From an uncultured Verrucomicrobiota bacterium (GTDB lineage Bacteria; Verrucomicrobiota; Verrucomicrobiia; Chthoniobacterales; SZAS-18): a DNA stretch of 24,353 nt. Below are positions 1 to 7,500 of this stretch, piece after piece. The notes under the pieces were generated by a model. The model worked only from the letters and a program-made list of their open reading frames with translations, did no database searches and was not told the origin of the DNA. The position numbers and the translations under genes were made by a program. Each line of letters begins with the position of its first letter. The stretch's first letter is position 1. The DNA is taken from the NCBI GenBank assembly GCA_937871685.1, contig CALMOL010000067.1, positions 1 through 24,353 on the forward strand, in the 5' to 3' direction.

Positions 1-71
1 CCATGCCCCGGCTCTCCACCGCCGCCTTCCGCCGCCCCGCCCCCGACGGCCAAGGCGAGCTATTCGACTGA
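1..71 (+). CDS. C-terminal end of an unidentified protein (5' end outside window)
   Basis: The frame beginning at base 3 is open from the window edge to a TGA at 69-71, and its third codon positions are almost all C or G, as in the strong genes of this window. The visible tail ends in PDGQGELFD. The QGELF element resembles the QxxLF-type sliding-clamp binding motif found near the C-terminus of several DNA polymerases and mismatch-repair proteins, but such short motifs also occur by chance. Whether the ATG at 3 is internal cannot be decided. The gene is convergent with the toxin-antitoxin pair, which ends 15 bp away. Confidence 0.4.
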   Translation, partial: MPRLSTAAFRRPAPDGQGELFD

Positions 72-86
72 CCCAGCCACCGGCCT

Positions 87-418
87 CTACGAGAGGACAA
101 GGATCGACTCGAAAGGATCGGCATCGAGCGCGCGGATGTCCTGCTCGTGTTTCGTGATCAGCCGCACGAGATTCTGCCGTGTGCGGTTGCCGATCCGCAG
201 CCAAACGAGCTTGGGCGGCGGCCCGTAAAGCAGGCTGCGCTGCTGAAAGTCCGAATCCTTCGACACGATGGCAAAGCCGTTGGCCCGCGCGTAATCCCAA
301 ACATCATCGTCCGTCTGGCCAAGCAGGCCGCATTCACGGACGTGTGCGCTGCCGGGAAAAGCGTCGCCAGCAGGCCGGGCAGCTTCGGCGAGAGATTCTC
401 GTCAAAGAGCAGCTTCAT
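87..418 (-). pseudogene. DUF5615 (PIN-like) toxin, reading frame interrupted by one base
   Basis: From the ATG at 418 the product starts MKLLFDENLSPKLPGLL, the typical N-terminus of DUF5615 proteins: a PIN-like fold whose early Asp and later SKDSDF acidic motif are expected to form the nuclease site. After LFP the frame is lost. The family sequence resumes in the -1 frame as GSAHVRECGLLGQTDDDVWDYA, and continues through SKDSDF to a TAG at 87-89. Re-joined, the protein is about 110 residues, the normal length. The junction (353-359 on the minus strand) reads T TTC CCG, so it could be a one-base deletion in a CCCGGG run, a sequencing error, or a -1 frameshift site. The start overlaps the end of the antitoxin gene by 17 bp, the usual coupling in this pair. 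Unshifted translation would give a 94-codon frame ending at 158. Confidence 0.8.
308..359 (-). promoter_or_regulatory. Candidate -1 frameshift signal: slippery heptamer plus downstream stem-loop
   Basis: In the toxin's initial frame the codons CTT TTC CCG contain the heptamer T TTC CCG (359-353), of the X XXY YYZ type. Slipping back one base there restores exactly the conserved toxin frame (next codon GGC). Ten bases further on is a 7-bp stem, CGTCCGT (342-336) with ACGGACG (314-308), enclosing an inner GGCC/GGCC stem with a 5-nt loop. The sequence facts are direct; function is inferred. A plain deletion in a gene whose LFPG codons happen to form the heptamer explains it equally well. Confidence 0.3.
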
Positions 419-638
419 GCGGCACGACATTCAGGCGACGATCCCGGTCGGCGGCGAACGCAAAGCACGCCCGAATGTCCTCAGCGCTCAGATCAGGGAA
501 ATCTTCCAGCAACTCGGGAATCGTCGTGCCCCCGCCGAGGTAGTCGAAGACATCCGCCACCGAGATTCGGGTGCCCCGGATGCACGGCTTGCCGCTGCGA
601 ACGCGCGAATCAATGACGATGCGTTCGCGGTAATTCAT
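402..638 (-). CDS. DUF433 family antitoxin
   Basis: This 78-residue protein begins MNYRERIVIDSRVRSGKPCI and contains the DUF433 signature RSGKPCIRGTRISVADVFDYL, followed by a helical segment with PELLEDFPDLSAEDIRACFAF. DUF433 proteins are small winged-helix-like antitoxins that neutralise a neighbouring DUF5615 or other PIN-type toxin and repress their own promoter. The ATG at 638 is chosen because the family homology starts right there; the longer upstream frame has no family resemblance. There is no Shine-Dalgarno-like sequence. Its end overlaps the start of the toxin gene, so the two form an operon with the antitoxin first. An inverted repeat lies immediately upstream of the start. Confidence 0.9.
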   Translation of the reverse strand: MNYRERIVIDSRVRSGKPCIRGTRISVADVFDYLGGGTTIPELLEDFPDLSAEDIRACFAFAADRDRRLNVVPHEAAL

Positions 639-662
639 GGCCGGAAAGGCTAGGTTCCGGCC
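639..662. promoter_or_regulatory. Inverted repeat abutting the antitoxin start, candidate operator
   Basis: GGCCGGAA at 639-646 and TTCCGGCC at 655-662 are perfect 8-bp inverted arms separated by 8 bp. The element touches the antitoxin ATG (636-638). Toxin-antitoxin operons are usually autorepressed through such palindromes, so an operator is the likely role. As RNA it could also form a hairpin in front of the start codon. Confidence 0.5.
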
Positions 663-674
663 CTGGTGAGTCAA
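647..674 (-). promoter_or_regulatory. Possible promoter of the toxin-antitoxin operon
   Basis: On the minus strand TTGACT (674-669) is followed after 16 bp by TAGCCT (652-647), a good -35 and a mediocre -10 element. The -10 lies inside the inverted repeat, as expected for an autorepressed promoter. A transcript starting about 7 bp downstream would begin almost at the antitoxin ATG, so the mRNA would be nearly leaderless; this fits the absence of a ribosome binding site. The -10 match is weak. Confidence 0.3.
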
Positions 675-735
675 GACGAGGGTTTCACGCGGATGCCAGT
701 TCGACGCCGCATAACGATAACCAGAGAACGTTTGC

Positions 736-1242
736 TTGGGGCAAAGGCCGCCTTGCCGGCGCCCGCCGCACCGCTGCGGGCCCAAAAGGGGTGACGCGCG
801 CCTTGCCGAAAACACCGCAGAGGCCGACCTGAACAGCGGGCGCCCCGGCCTCGTTCCCATCACCCACGACCAAGCCGGCGACCTGAAACGCATGGAAGGC
901 GTCACCCCCGAGGTGATCTCCGCCATGGAAATCATCTCCCACCAGTCCACCCTGAATCGCGCCACCTATCAGCCCAAGCTGAAGGCCGAGGCGCCCGCTG
1001 GCCACATCTTCCTCACCGCCCGCAAGCTCGGCGTGCAGGCCATGAACTACCACATGCGCCGCCGCGGCGTGGGGCCGTGGACCCTCCTCGCCGCCAACCG
1101 CACCAAAAGCCCCGTGCGCGACGACGCCCCCCTCGCCGTCCCCGGCACCGCCGAATGGCGCGAATATCAATGCACCGGCGTCATCGACGACCAAGAGGTC
1201 GGCCAACCCAGCGCCATCATCAAAATGCTCTACGGCGGCTGA
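736..1242 (+). CDS. Unrecognised protein, N-terminus probably truncated or damaged
   Basis: From about base 790 to the TGA at 1240-1242 this frame has very strong G/C bias in third positions and ordinary soluble-protein composition, so it is a real gene. It includes EGVTPEVISAMEII, HMRRRGVGPWTLLAANRTKS and a C-terminal end QPSAIIKMLYGG. I do not recognise a family. The upstream part is odd: the frame opens after a TAA at 718-720, the only available start is a TTG at 736, and the first 18 residues are Arg/Pro/Cys-rich and unlike protein. The first in-frame ATG is at 892, inside the good region. A 5' lesion, or a start lost through a frameshift near 790, is likely. No transmembrane segment or signal peptide is visible. 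It is divergent from the antitoxin and convergent with the membrane protein that follows. Confidence 0.6.
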   Translation: MGQRPPCRRPPHRCGPKRGDARLAENTAEADLNSGRPGLVPITHDQAGDLKRMEGVTPEVISAMEIISHQSTLNRATYQPKLKAEAPAGHIFLTARKLGVQAMNYHMRRRGVGPWTLLAANRTKSPVRDDAPLAVPGTAEWREYQCTGVIDDQEVGQPSAIIKMLYGG

Positions 1243-1312
1243 GCATCTCCTCTCCGAATCAAACTTGCCTCCGTCGCGCCCACCCGGTGCATCGAAGGCT
1301 TTTTGCTGCCGA

Positions 1313-2014
1313 TCAATTCTTGCGAGATTCGTTCCGAGCCTCTGAGAAATCCGGTGCGACAAGGCCGCCAGCGGGAAGATGGATACCGACATTCCATGCT
1401 TCCTCCGGATGAGATCGTGTGTAAAGCACGACCGCTTGTCTGCCGGCGGGTCCAAGAGCACAAAGTTCGAGGACCGCGCGGGACTTGTAATCGCAGCACC
1501 AGCAGCCTTCCTCAAGCTGAAGCGTGTAGCGTTCCAGGCGGCCGGCGGGAAGCTGGCTCCGGATCGTGTTCCCTAAAACGAGAATGGCCAGGAGCGAGGC
1601 GAGAACCGTTTTCAGCGTCCAGCTGAACTGGTGGCGCGGACGAAGGAGGAGAATAGGGAGGGTGAGAGCACTCAAGTAAACGGGCATCCAATCGACAAAA
1701 TCCAATCCCAAAACGAGGAAGTGAAGCGTTGGCCCGAAGACGAGGACCACCGAAATCATTCGGCCCATGGGCGATGCGACTGAGCAAGCGGCGCGGGTTG
1801 CCTCGGCCAGATAACAACAGAATCCACCGGTGAGGACCGCCATGCTCAGAATGGGGAGCAATCGGAAGAGCGAAAAGTCTGGAGCCTTGGCAAAAAGGTC
1901 CAAGAAAAAGAATGCGAAAACGATCACCGGCAGAAGCAAATACGCGCCCACGACCAGCCCAAGCGTCGGCCAGGGAATTCTCCAGAGGCGGAGAAAGCGT
2001 GCGACAAGGGCCAT
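1313..2014 (-). CDS. Hypothetical integral membrane protein
   Basis: This 233-residue protein has about five hydrophobic segments, near residues 15-40, 50-72, 83-105, 108-126 and 133-150. A soluble C-terminal part of roughly 80 residues follows, containing a CWCC cluster. I recognise no family or catalytic motif. Its codons use A and T in third positions far more often than the flanking genes do, which suggests a weakly expressed or recently acquired gene. The ATG at 2014 precedes an Arg/Trp-rich N-terminus that leads straight into the first helix; a weak AAAGA element lies upstream. It stands 40 bp downstream of the LprI-type gene on the same strand and could be co-transcribed with it. Confidence 0.65.
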   Translation of the reverse strand: MALVARFLRLWRIPWPTLGLVVGAYLLLPVIVFAFFFLDLFAKAPDFSLFRLLPILSMAVLTGGFCCYLAEATRAACSVASPMGRMISVVLVFGPTLHFLVLGLDFVDWMPVYLSALTLPILLLRPRHQFSWTLKTVLASLLAILVLGNTIRSQLPAGRLERYTLQLEEGCWCCDYKSRAVLELCALGPAGRQAVVLYTRSHPEEAWNVGIHLPAGGLVAPDFSEARNESRKN

Positions 2015-2054
2015 GGCTGATCTTTAGCGCTGTTAAGGCCGATCAATCGTTCCC

Positions 2055-2399
2055 TCATTCCCGCAATTGCTTGATGCGCTCGTCGGTGAGGCGCTTGCGG
2101 GTGCCGGCGTAGATCATGGGGAAGATGCTGCCGCCGCGGCCTTCCCCGTCGGCGACGCGGGCGGCCTCGGCGTCGCGGAAGGCGATCCAGGCGCGCTGGG
2201 CGGCGCGGAGCTTGGCCTTGCCCTCGGCGTCGAGCTTGGTCTCGGCGGCTTTGTAGACGCGGTTTAGTTCGCGGTCCGCGGCCTCGAATTGCTGCTCGGC
2301 CTCGCGGTTCATCTCCTGCTGGCTTTGGGCGAGGGCGGGGGCGGCCAGGAGGCACAGGCTGCCGGCGAGGACGAGAAGGCAGGGCATGAGGGAAGGCAT
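2055..2399 (-). CDS. LprI/DUF1311 family secreted protein
   Basis: The 114-residue product starts with a signal peptide (about residues 1-24, hydrophobic LMPCLLVLAGSLCLLAAPALA, with AQS as the likely cleavage area). The mature part matches the DUF1311/LprI pattern: a helix with LNRVYKA, then AKLRAAQRAWIAFRDAEA, then GGSIFPMIYAGTRKRLTDER. LprI of Mycobacterium inhibits lysozyme; many other members are periplasmic and uncharacterised, so the role here is open. The pair of cysteines found in some members is absent. The ATG at 2399 is preferred to the upstream one at 2474 because the signal peptide starts there. No Shine-Dalgarno sequence is visible. Confidence 0.8.
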   Translation of the reverse strand: MPSLMPCLLVLAGSLCLLAAPALAQSQQEMNREAEQQFEAADRELNRVYKAAETKLDAEGKAKLRAAQRAWIAFRDAEAARVADGEGRGGSIFPMIYAGTRKRLTDERIKQLRE

Positions 2400-2567
2400 G
2401 GTGGAAATCGGAATGCCCTTCTTATCAGGTCGCCGACGCAACTGGCAAGCCGGGAGCCGGGCGTAGGGCGACAAGCGTTCGCGGTGCTTTGGGGAGGAGC
2501 GGCTTCGCTTGGAACGTCAAAGCAGGCCGCGCTAGCCCTTGGCTCCCGCGCCCTGGTAGGGCGGTAT

Positions 2568-2757
2568 CTACTGGGACCGCTGGATTGCCCCCTTACACCC
2601 TGGCTGTCTCGCTTCGCTCGGCTCTGCCGGCAGGGTTCTTTTGGGCACCTTGCTATTTCGGCCTGTCGGGTGGTGGCTGGGAAGGACTCATCGAAAGGGG
2701 GAGAAAGTCAGAGGCCCTGGAGGACCCTGCCGGCAAGGATGCCAGCGGTCCCAGTAG
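2568..2757. repeat. Nested inverted repeat, one arm enlarged by a repeated module
   Basis: CTACTGGGACCGCTGG at 2568-2583 is exactly inverted at 2742-2757, and TGCCGGCAGGGT at 2625-2636 is exactly inverted at 2724-2735. The right arm has 6 bases between the two blocks, the left arm 41. The extra bases are a module that also occurs inside uvrA at 7352-7391. The 87-base centre shows no gene. The element looks like a dispersed intergenic repeat able to fold into a long hairpin. Confidence 0.75.
2584..2624 (+). repeat. Copy 1 of a ~40-bp repeated module (left arm of the inverted repeat)
   Basis: Starts ATTGCCCC and ends TCGCTTCGCTCGGCTC. The last 29 bases (2596-2624) are identical to 7363-7391, and the first 8 match 7352-7359 with a short variable join and a one-base length difference. 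It sits where the opposite arm of the inverted repeat has only 6 bases, so it looks inserted. Confidence 0.75.
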
Positions 2758-2875
2758 TGACCGCTCATCCAAATCGATAGCACAAGGGCTGTCGTGACTT
2801 GATCGGGCAGGAGGCAGGCGCGTCTTGGCTTGTCCTCCGCGCTGCAAAACTTCCTCGCCGGCGCGATGCTCTCGG

Positions 2876-3832
2876 ATGAACCCAGAGCACCCGAACGGCC
2901 TGCACCACGTGACCGCGATCTGCGGAAGCGCTCAGAGGAACCTCGACTTTTACGCCGGCCTGCTCGGGCTGCGGCTCGTGAAGCGCACGATCAACTTCGA
3001 TGACCCCGGCACCTACCATCTCTACTACGGCGACGGCACCGGCCGGCCGGGCACGATTCTCACCTTCTTCCCATGGGCGCACGCGGCGCGCGGCCGGCGG
3101 GGCGCGGGCGAGGTGAGCGTGACGGCCTTCTCGGTGCCCGCGGCGTCGTTGGGATGGTGGGCGGACCGTCTGGCCGCCGCCAAGGTGCCGGCCACGCGCG
3201 GGGACGGCTCCTTCGGCGACGGGGCCACGCTCCGTTTTGCCGATCCCGATGGGATGATGCTGGAGCTGGTGGCCGACGACGCGGCGCCCGCGGGGGAAGC
3301 GTGGCCCGGTTCTCCGGTGCCGGGGGTGCACGCGCTGCGGGGCTTCCAACGCGTCTATGCCACCGTTGCGCAGGGAGAGGGCACTTCGCGGTTGCTGACC
3401 GAGGTGCTCGGCTTCTCGCTCCACGGCGAGGAAGGGAACGTGGCGCGCTTCGTGGCCGCGGCGTCGGAGGGGCAGGCCGGGCGGTTCATCGATCTCACCA
3501 TCGAGCCGCTGGACCGGCCGGGGTCGTCCGGCGCCGGAACCGTGCACCACATCGCGTGGCGGACGCCGGACGACGCAATGCAGGTCGCGCTGCGCGAGCG
3601 GCTCCTCGGCCTCGGCTACCAAGTCTCGCCGGTGATGGAGCGGAATTACTTCCGCTCGATCTACTTCCGCGAGCCGGGCGGCGTGCTCTTCGAGGTGGCC
3701 ACGGATGGGCCGGGCTTCGCGGACGATGAGCCGCAGGAATCGCTCGGCCAGGATCTCAAGCTGCCGCCCTGGCTGGAAGGGAAGCGGGCGCAGATCGAGG
3801 CCGCGCTGCCAGCCTTGCGGATGCCGAGCTGA
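2876..3832 (+). CDS. Ring-cleaving dioxygenase, glyoxalase (VOC) superfamily, MhqO-like
   Basis: This 318-residue protein has the two-module VOC fold of the MhqO/YfiE-type ring-cleaving dioxygenases, which are thought to open hydroquinone or catechol rings with a bound Fe(II). The first module begins GLHHVTAI (metal His at 10/11) and has the diagnostic LRLVKRTINFDDPGTYHLYY and ILTFFPW. The second has TVHHIAW (about 222-228) and ends GVLFEVATD, whose Glu (about 272) should be the third metal ligand. The ATG at 2876 is chosen because homology starts eight residues later and the upstream in-frame part is Cys/Pro-rich. In Bacillus such enzymes belong to quinone-stress regulons; no regulator is next to it here. 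It is convergent with the PEP-CTERM gene at 3868, with 35 bp between. Confidence 0.87.
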   Translation: MNPEHPNGLHHVTAICGSAQRNLDFYAGLLGLRLVKRTINFDDPGTYHLYYGDGTGRPGTILTFFPWAHAARGRRGAGEVSVTAFSVPAASLGWWADRLAAAKVPATRGDGSFGDGATLRFADPDGMMLELVADDAAPAGEAWPGSPVPGVHALRGFQRVYATVAQGEGTSRLLTEVLGFSLHGEEGNVARFVAAASEGQAGRFIDLTIEPLDRPGSSGAGTVHHIAWRTPDDAMQVALRERLLGLGYQVSPVMERNYFRSIYFREPGGVLFEVATDGPGFADDEPQESLGQDLKLPPWLEGKRAQIEAALPALRMPS

Positions 3833-3867
3833 GCCTGCCGCCGGCCGCTGGTGAGTCCGCGCTTCCG

Positions 3868-4527
3868 TCACGCCCGCCGACGCCGCCAAGCCACGCCAGC
3901 GAGGCCGAGCGTCAACGCGCCGGCAGCCCAGGTGGCCGGCTCAGGCACGGCCAGGGGCATCACCGACACATCGTCGAGGAAGTAGAAGCCGGGATCGTTC
4001 TGCCCGATGAACTCAAGGCGCGTGGTCACGCCGGTCGCGAGCACGTTGATCGAGTAGGGCACGTAGGGATCGGTGCCGGAAAAGCCGGAGTTGTTGGCGG
4101 CGAAAACCGTCGCGCCGTTCCACTGCGCCTGAAAGGTTTGCACGGCCCCTCCCTCGACAAAATTGGTCAGTTCCGAGCCGCCGCCGTTGCGCCCGAGGAA
4201 AAAGCTCAGCACGTAGATTTGGCCGGGGTTGGTATTGAGAATTTGGAAAAGGCTCCCCGGCGCGCCCACTTGGCCAAAGGCCGCGTCGTAGTTTCCGGAA
4301 TGGGGCGGCGGGAGGGAGGACTCGGTGCCGATGGAAGTGTAATTGCCGGTCGCTCCCCAAAACACGAAGGGGCTGACGGGACCACCGTCCAGAATGGGAT
4401 GGTTCGGGCGGCCGCCGCCGCCGTTCAGTTGTTCGAAGCCTCCGTCGGTAACGAGTTCCTGCGCGGGCAAGAGCACAGGCGAAGCGCCAAGCACGGCGCA
4501 GGCGAGGAAAAGGGGAAGGGCGCGCAT
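3868..4527 (-). CDS. PEP-CTERM sorting domain protein with carbohydrate-binding-like domain
   Basis: This 219-residue protein has a signal peptide (MRALPLFLACAVLGASPVLL, cleavage near PAQE) and a jelly-roll-like domain with LVTDGGFEQL at its start, HSGNYDAAFG in the middle and FYFLDDVSVMPL at its end, the layout of DUF642/CBM-like extracellular domains. It ends in a PEP-CTERM tail: VPEPATW, a hydrophobic segment, then RRRRA. Such tails direct export and processing by an exosortase. The ATG at 4527 is chosen for the signal peptide; a GGAG lies 11 bases upstream. It starts 53 bp after the end of uvrA on the same strand with no terminator between, so read-through from uvrA is possible, though no functional link is evident. 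Confidence 0.87.
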   Translation of the reverse strand: MRALPLFLACAVLGASPVLLPAQELVTDGGFEQLNGGGGRPNHPILDGGPVSPFVFWGATGNYTSIGTESSLPPPHSGNYDAAFGQVGAPGSLFQILNTNPGQIYVLSFFLGRNGGGSELTNFVEGGAVQTFQAQWNGATVFAANNSGFSGTDPYVPYSINVLATGVTTRLEFIGQNDPGFYFLDDVSVMPLAVPEPATWAAGALTLGLAGVAWRRRRA

Positions 4528-4580
4528 GAAAGGAAAGCTCCCGCAATTTGTGACGCGAGCGCGAAATCTGCGCAAGCTGA

Positions 4581-7500
4581 TTATCTCGCCGTTTTTTTCC
4601 GGGCGAGCATCCCACGCAGGAAGGGGGCGAGGCGGCTTTCCTTGGTCGCAGCCACCACGGCGGGCGGGCCGGAGACGACGAGATTGCCGCCGTTCGGGCC
4701 GGCCTCGGGGCCGATGTCGAGGATCCAGTCGGCCTCGGCGATGACGTCGAGATGGTGCTCGATGACGACGACGGTGCCGCCTTCCTCGACGAGGCGGTGG
4801 AGCACGTCGAGCAGCTTTTCCACGTCGGCGAGGTGCAGGCCGACGGTCGGCTCCTCCAGCAGGTAGAGGACGCTCTTCGCCTCGCGGCGGCGGCGCAGGC
4901 GGGATTCCTGCACGAGATGCGCGCCGCGGGTTAGTTCCGTGACGAGCTTGAGGCGTTGGGACTCGCCGCCGCTCAGCGTGGGGCTGGCTTGGCCGAGCGT
5001 GAGGTAGCCGAGGCCGGTGTCGGTGAGGAGGCGCAGCGGGCGCGCGATGCGGGGCGACGCGGCGAAGAAGTCGGCCGCCTCGGCCATCGTGAGGCGCAGC
5101 ACGTCGGCGATGCTTTTGCCGTTGTAGAGGACCTCGGCGGTGGGGGCGTTGTAGCGTCCGCCGCCGCAATCCTCGCAAGGCGTGTAGCTCGTGGGCAGGA
5201 ACGCCATCTCGTGCTTGATGACGCCGTGGCCGCCGCACGATTCGCAGCGGCCGCCGGCCACGTTGAAGGAGAAGCGGCTCGCAGTGTAGCCGCGCATGCG
5301 CGCCAGCGGCACGCCGGAGAACAGCTCGCGGATGTGGTCGAACACGCCCACGTAGGTGGCCGGCGTGGAGCGCGAGGTCTTGCCGATGGGCGACTGGTCC
5401 ACCTCATAGACGGCTTCCAAATTCTCGGCGCCGCGGAACTCGCGCCATGGGTTTGCGGGCGCGCCTTTCTTGCGGCGCTTCTTCGTGGCGGCGAGCGCCT
5501 CGGCGGCGGCGGGATGCAGGCAGGTGTGGAGCAGCGTGCTCTTGCCGGAGCCGGACACGCCGGTGATGACGTTGAGGCGGCCCACGGCGAAGCGGGCGTC
5601 GAAGCCGCGGAGGTTTCGCGCGGCGGCGCCGTTCACCTCCAGCCACTTCGCGTCGTCCACGCTGCGCCAAGCGCCGCGCAGCGGGTGGCGCAGCGGATCG
5701 CGGAGCGCGCGGGCCGTAGCGGACACGTCCGAGAGCATGATTTCGGCGAGCGTGCCCTGCGCGACGACCTCGCCACCGTGCCGGCCGGCGCCGGGACCGA
5801 GGTCGAGGATGTGGTCGGCGCGGCGCATCGTTTCCTCGTCGTGCTCGACGACGATGAGGCCGTTGCCCTTTTCGCGGAGCGCCGAGAGCGTGCCGAGGAG
5901 GCGCTCGTTGTCGCGCGGGTGGAGGCCGATGGTGGGTTCGTCGAGGACGTAGAGGACGCCGCGGAGGTTCGAGCCGAGCTGGGCGGCAAGGCGGATGCGC
6001 TGCGTTTCGCCGCCGGAGAGCGTGCGCGCGGCGCGGCCGAGCGGCAGGTAGCCGAGGCCCACCTCGTCCATGAAGGAGAGGCGCTGGCGGATCTCGGCGA
6101 TGAGGTCGCGCGCGATCTCTTCCTGCTGCGCGGGGAATTTCCAGCGCGCCATGGCGGCGGCGGCGTCGCGCACGGGGCGCTCGTTGAACTGGCCCACGGT
6201 CTCGCCGGCTGCGGCGGACAAGCGGACGGAGCGCGCGACGGAATTGATGCGCGATCCCACGCAGCGCGGGCAGGGGCGCTCGGTGCCTTCCACGACCCAG
6301 TCGCTGGCGCGCTCCTCGGCCAGCTCGCGCTCGGCCTCGGAGACGGAGTCGTCTCGCTTGGCCGTGGATTCCGTCTGGAAGATGGAGCCGAAGCCGCGGC
6401 ATTCCTCGCACCAGCCGTGCGGCGAGTGGAAGGAGAACATGCGCGGGTCCGGCGCGTCGAAGGCGCGCGTGCACGAGGGGCACACGCGCTCGGTGGAGAG
6501 GACGGTGAACTTGCCTTTGGCGTCCATCAGGCGCGCGGAGCCCTTGCCAATGGCGAGGGCGTTTTGGATGGCGTCGCGTAATAGGACAAATGGGTCGGAT
6601 GGGACGAATTCGCCGACGACTACGTCCACGTCGTGCTCCTTGAATCGCTCCAGCTTTTTAAAGCCGTGCGAGGCCATGATCTTGCCGTCCACGAGGAGCT
6701 GGCCGTAGCCCTTCTTCGCGGCCCACGCGGCGAGGTCGGTGTGGAAGCCCTTGCGGCCGCGCACCAGCGGCGCGAGCACGCGCAGGCGGCCCTGCTGCCG
6801 GAGATTGTCCGCCTGGGCGACGATGGCGGAAAGCGTCTGCGCCTCGGCCGGCACGCCGCAGTCGGGGCAATGCTGCACGCCGAGCTTGGACCACAGCAGG
6901 CGAACGAAGTGATGCACCTCGGTGACGGTGCCCACGGTGCTTTTGCCGCCGCCGCGCGTGACGCGCTGCTCGATGGCGACCGAGGGCGGCAGGCCCTCGA
7001 TGCGGTCCACGTCGGGCTTCTCCAACTGCTCGACGAACTGCCGCGCGTAAGGCGACATCGAATCGAGGAAGCGCCGCTGCCCCTCCGCGAAGAGCAGGTC
7101 AAACGCGAGCGTGCTCTTCCCCGAGCCGGATAGGCCGGTGACCACGGTCATGCCATCGCGCGGAAGAGAGAGAGTCAGATTTTTGAGATTGTGCTCGCGG
7201 GCGCCGGTGATGGTGATGCGCCGCGAGCCGAGGTGAATCGTGGATTGTGAATCGTGAATCGTGGGGGAGCCGAAGACCGGCGGAGCTTCTGCAACGCGAC
7301 TAGGCGTGAACTCATCGCCCGCGGTCGAGAACCCACGATTCACGATCTTCGATTGCCCCGCGCACCCTGGCTGTCTCGCTTCGCTCGGCTCACGATTCAC
7401 CGCCAACAACGGAGCCAAGAACCGTCCGGTATGGGAAGCGGCGCACTTTACGACATCCTCGGGTGTGCCTGCACACACGAGGAGGCCGCCCTCGTCGCCG

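Larger units (their letters stand above)
2400..2875. other. Gene-free stretch between divergent LprI-type and dioxygenase genes
   Basis: I see no convincing gene in these 476 bases; the short frames on both strands lack the codon bias of the neighbours. The stretch must hold the divergent promoters, but no clear pair of hexamers stands out. Its middle carries the nested inverted repeat described separately. Confidence 0.6.

Noticed and set aside
402..965. Longer 187-residue form of the antitoxin frame
   Set aside because: Residues upstream of MNYRERIV bear no resemblance to DUF433 and overlap the promoter and operator region; the ATG at 638 fits the family start.
2765..3889. 374-residue minus-strand frame opposite the dioxygenase
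   Set aside because: Arg/Pro/His-rich shadow of the glyoxalase-fold gene on plus.
4956..6581. 541-residue plus-strand frame opposite uvrA
   Set aside because: Same antisense shadow effect; no start context or family resemblance.
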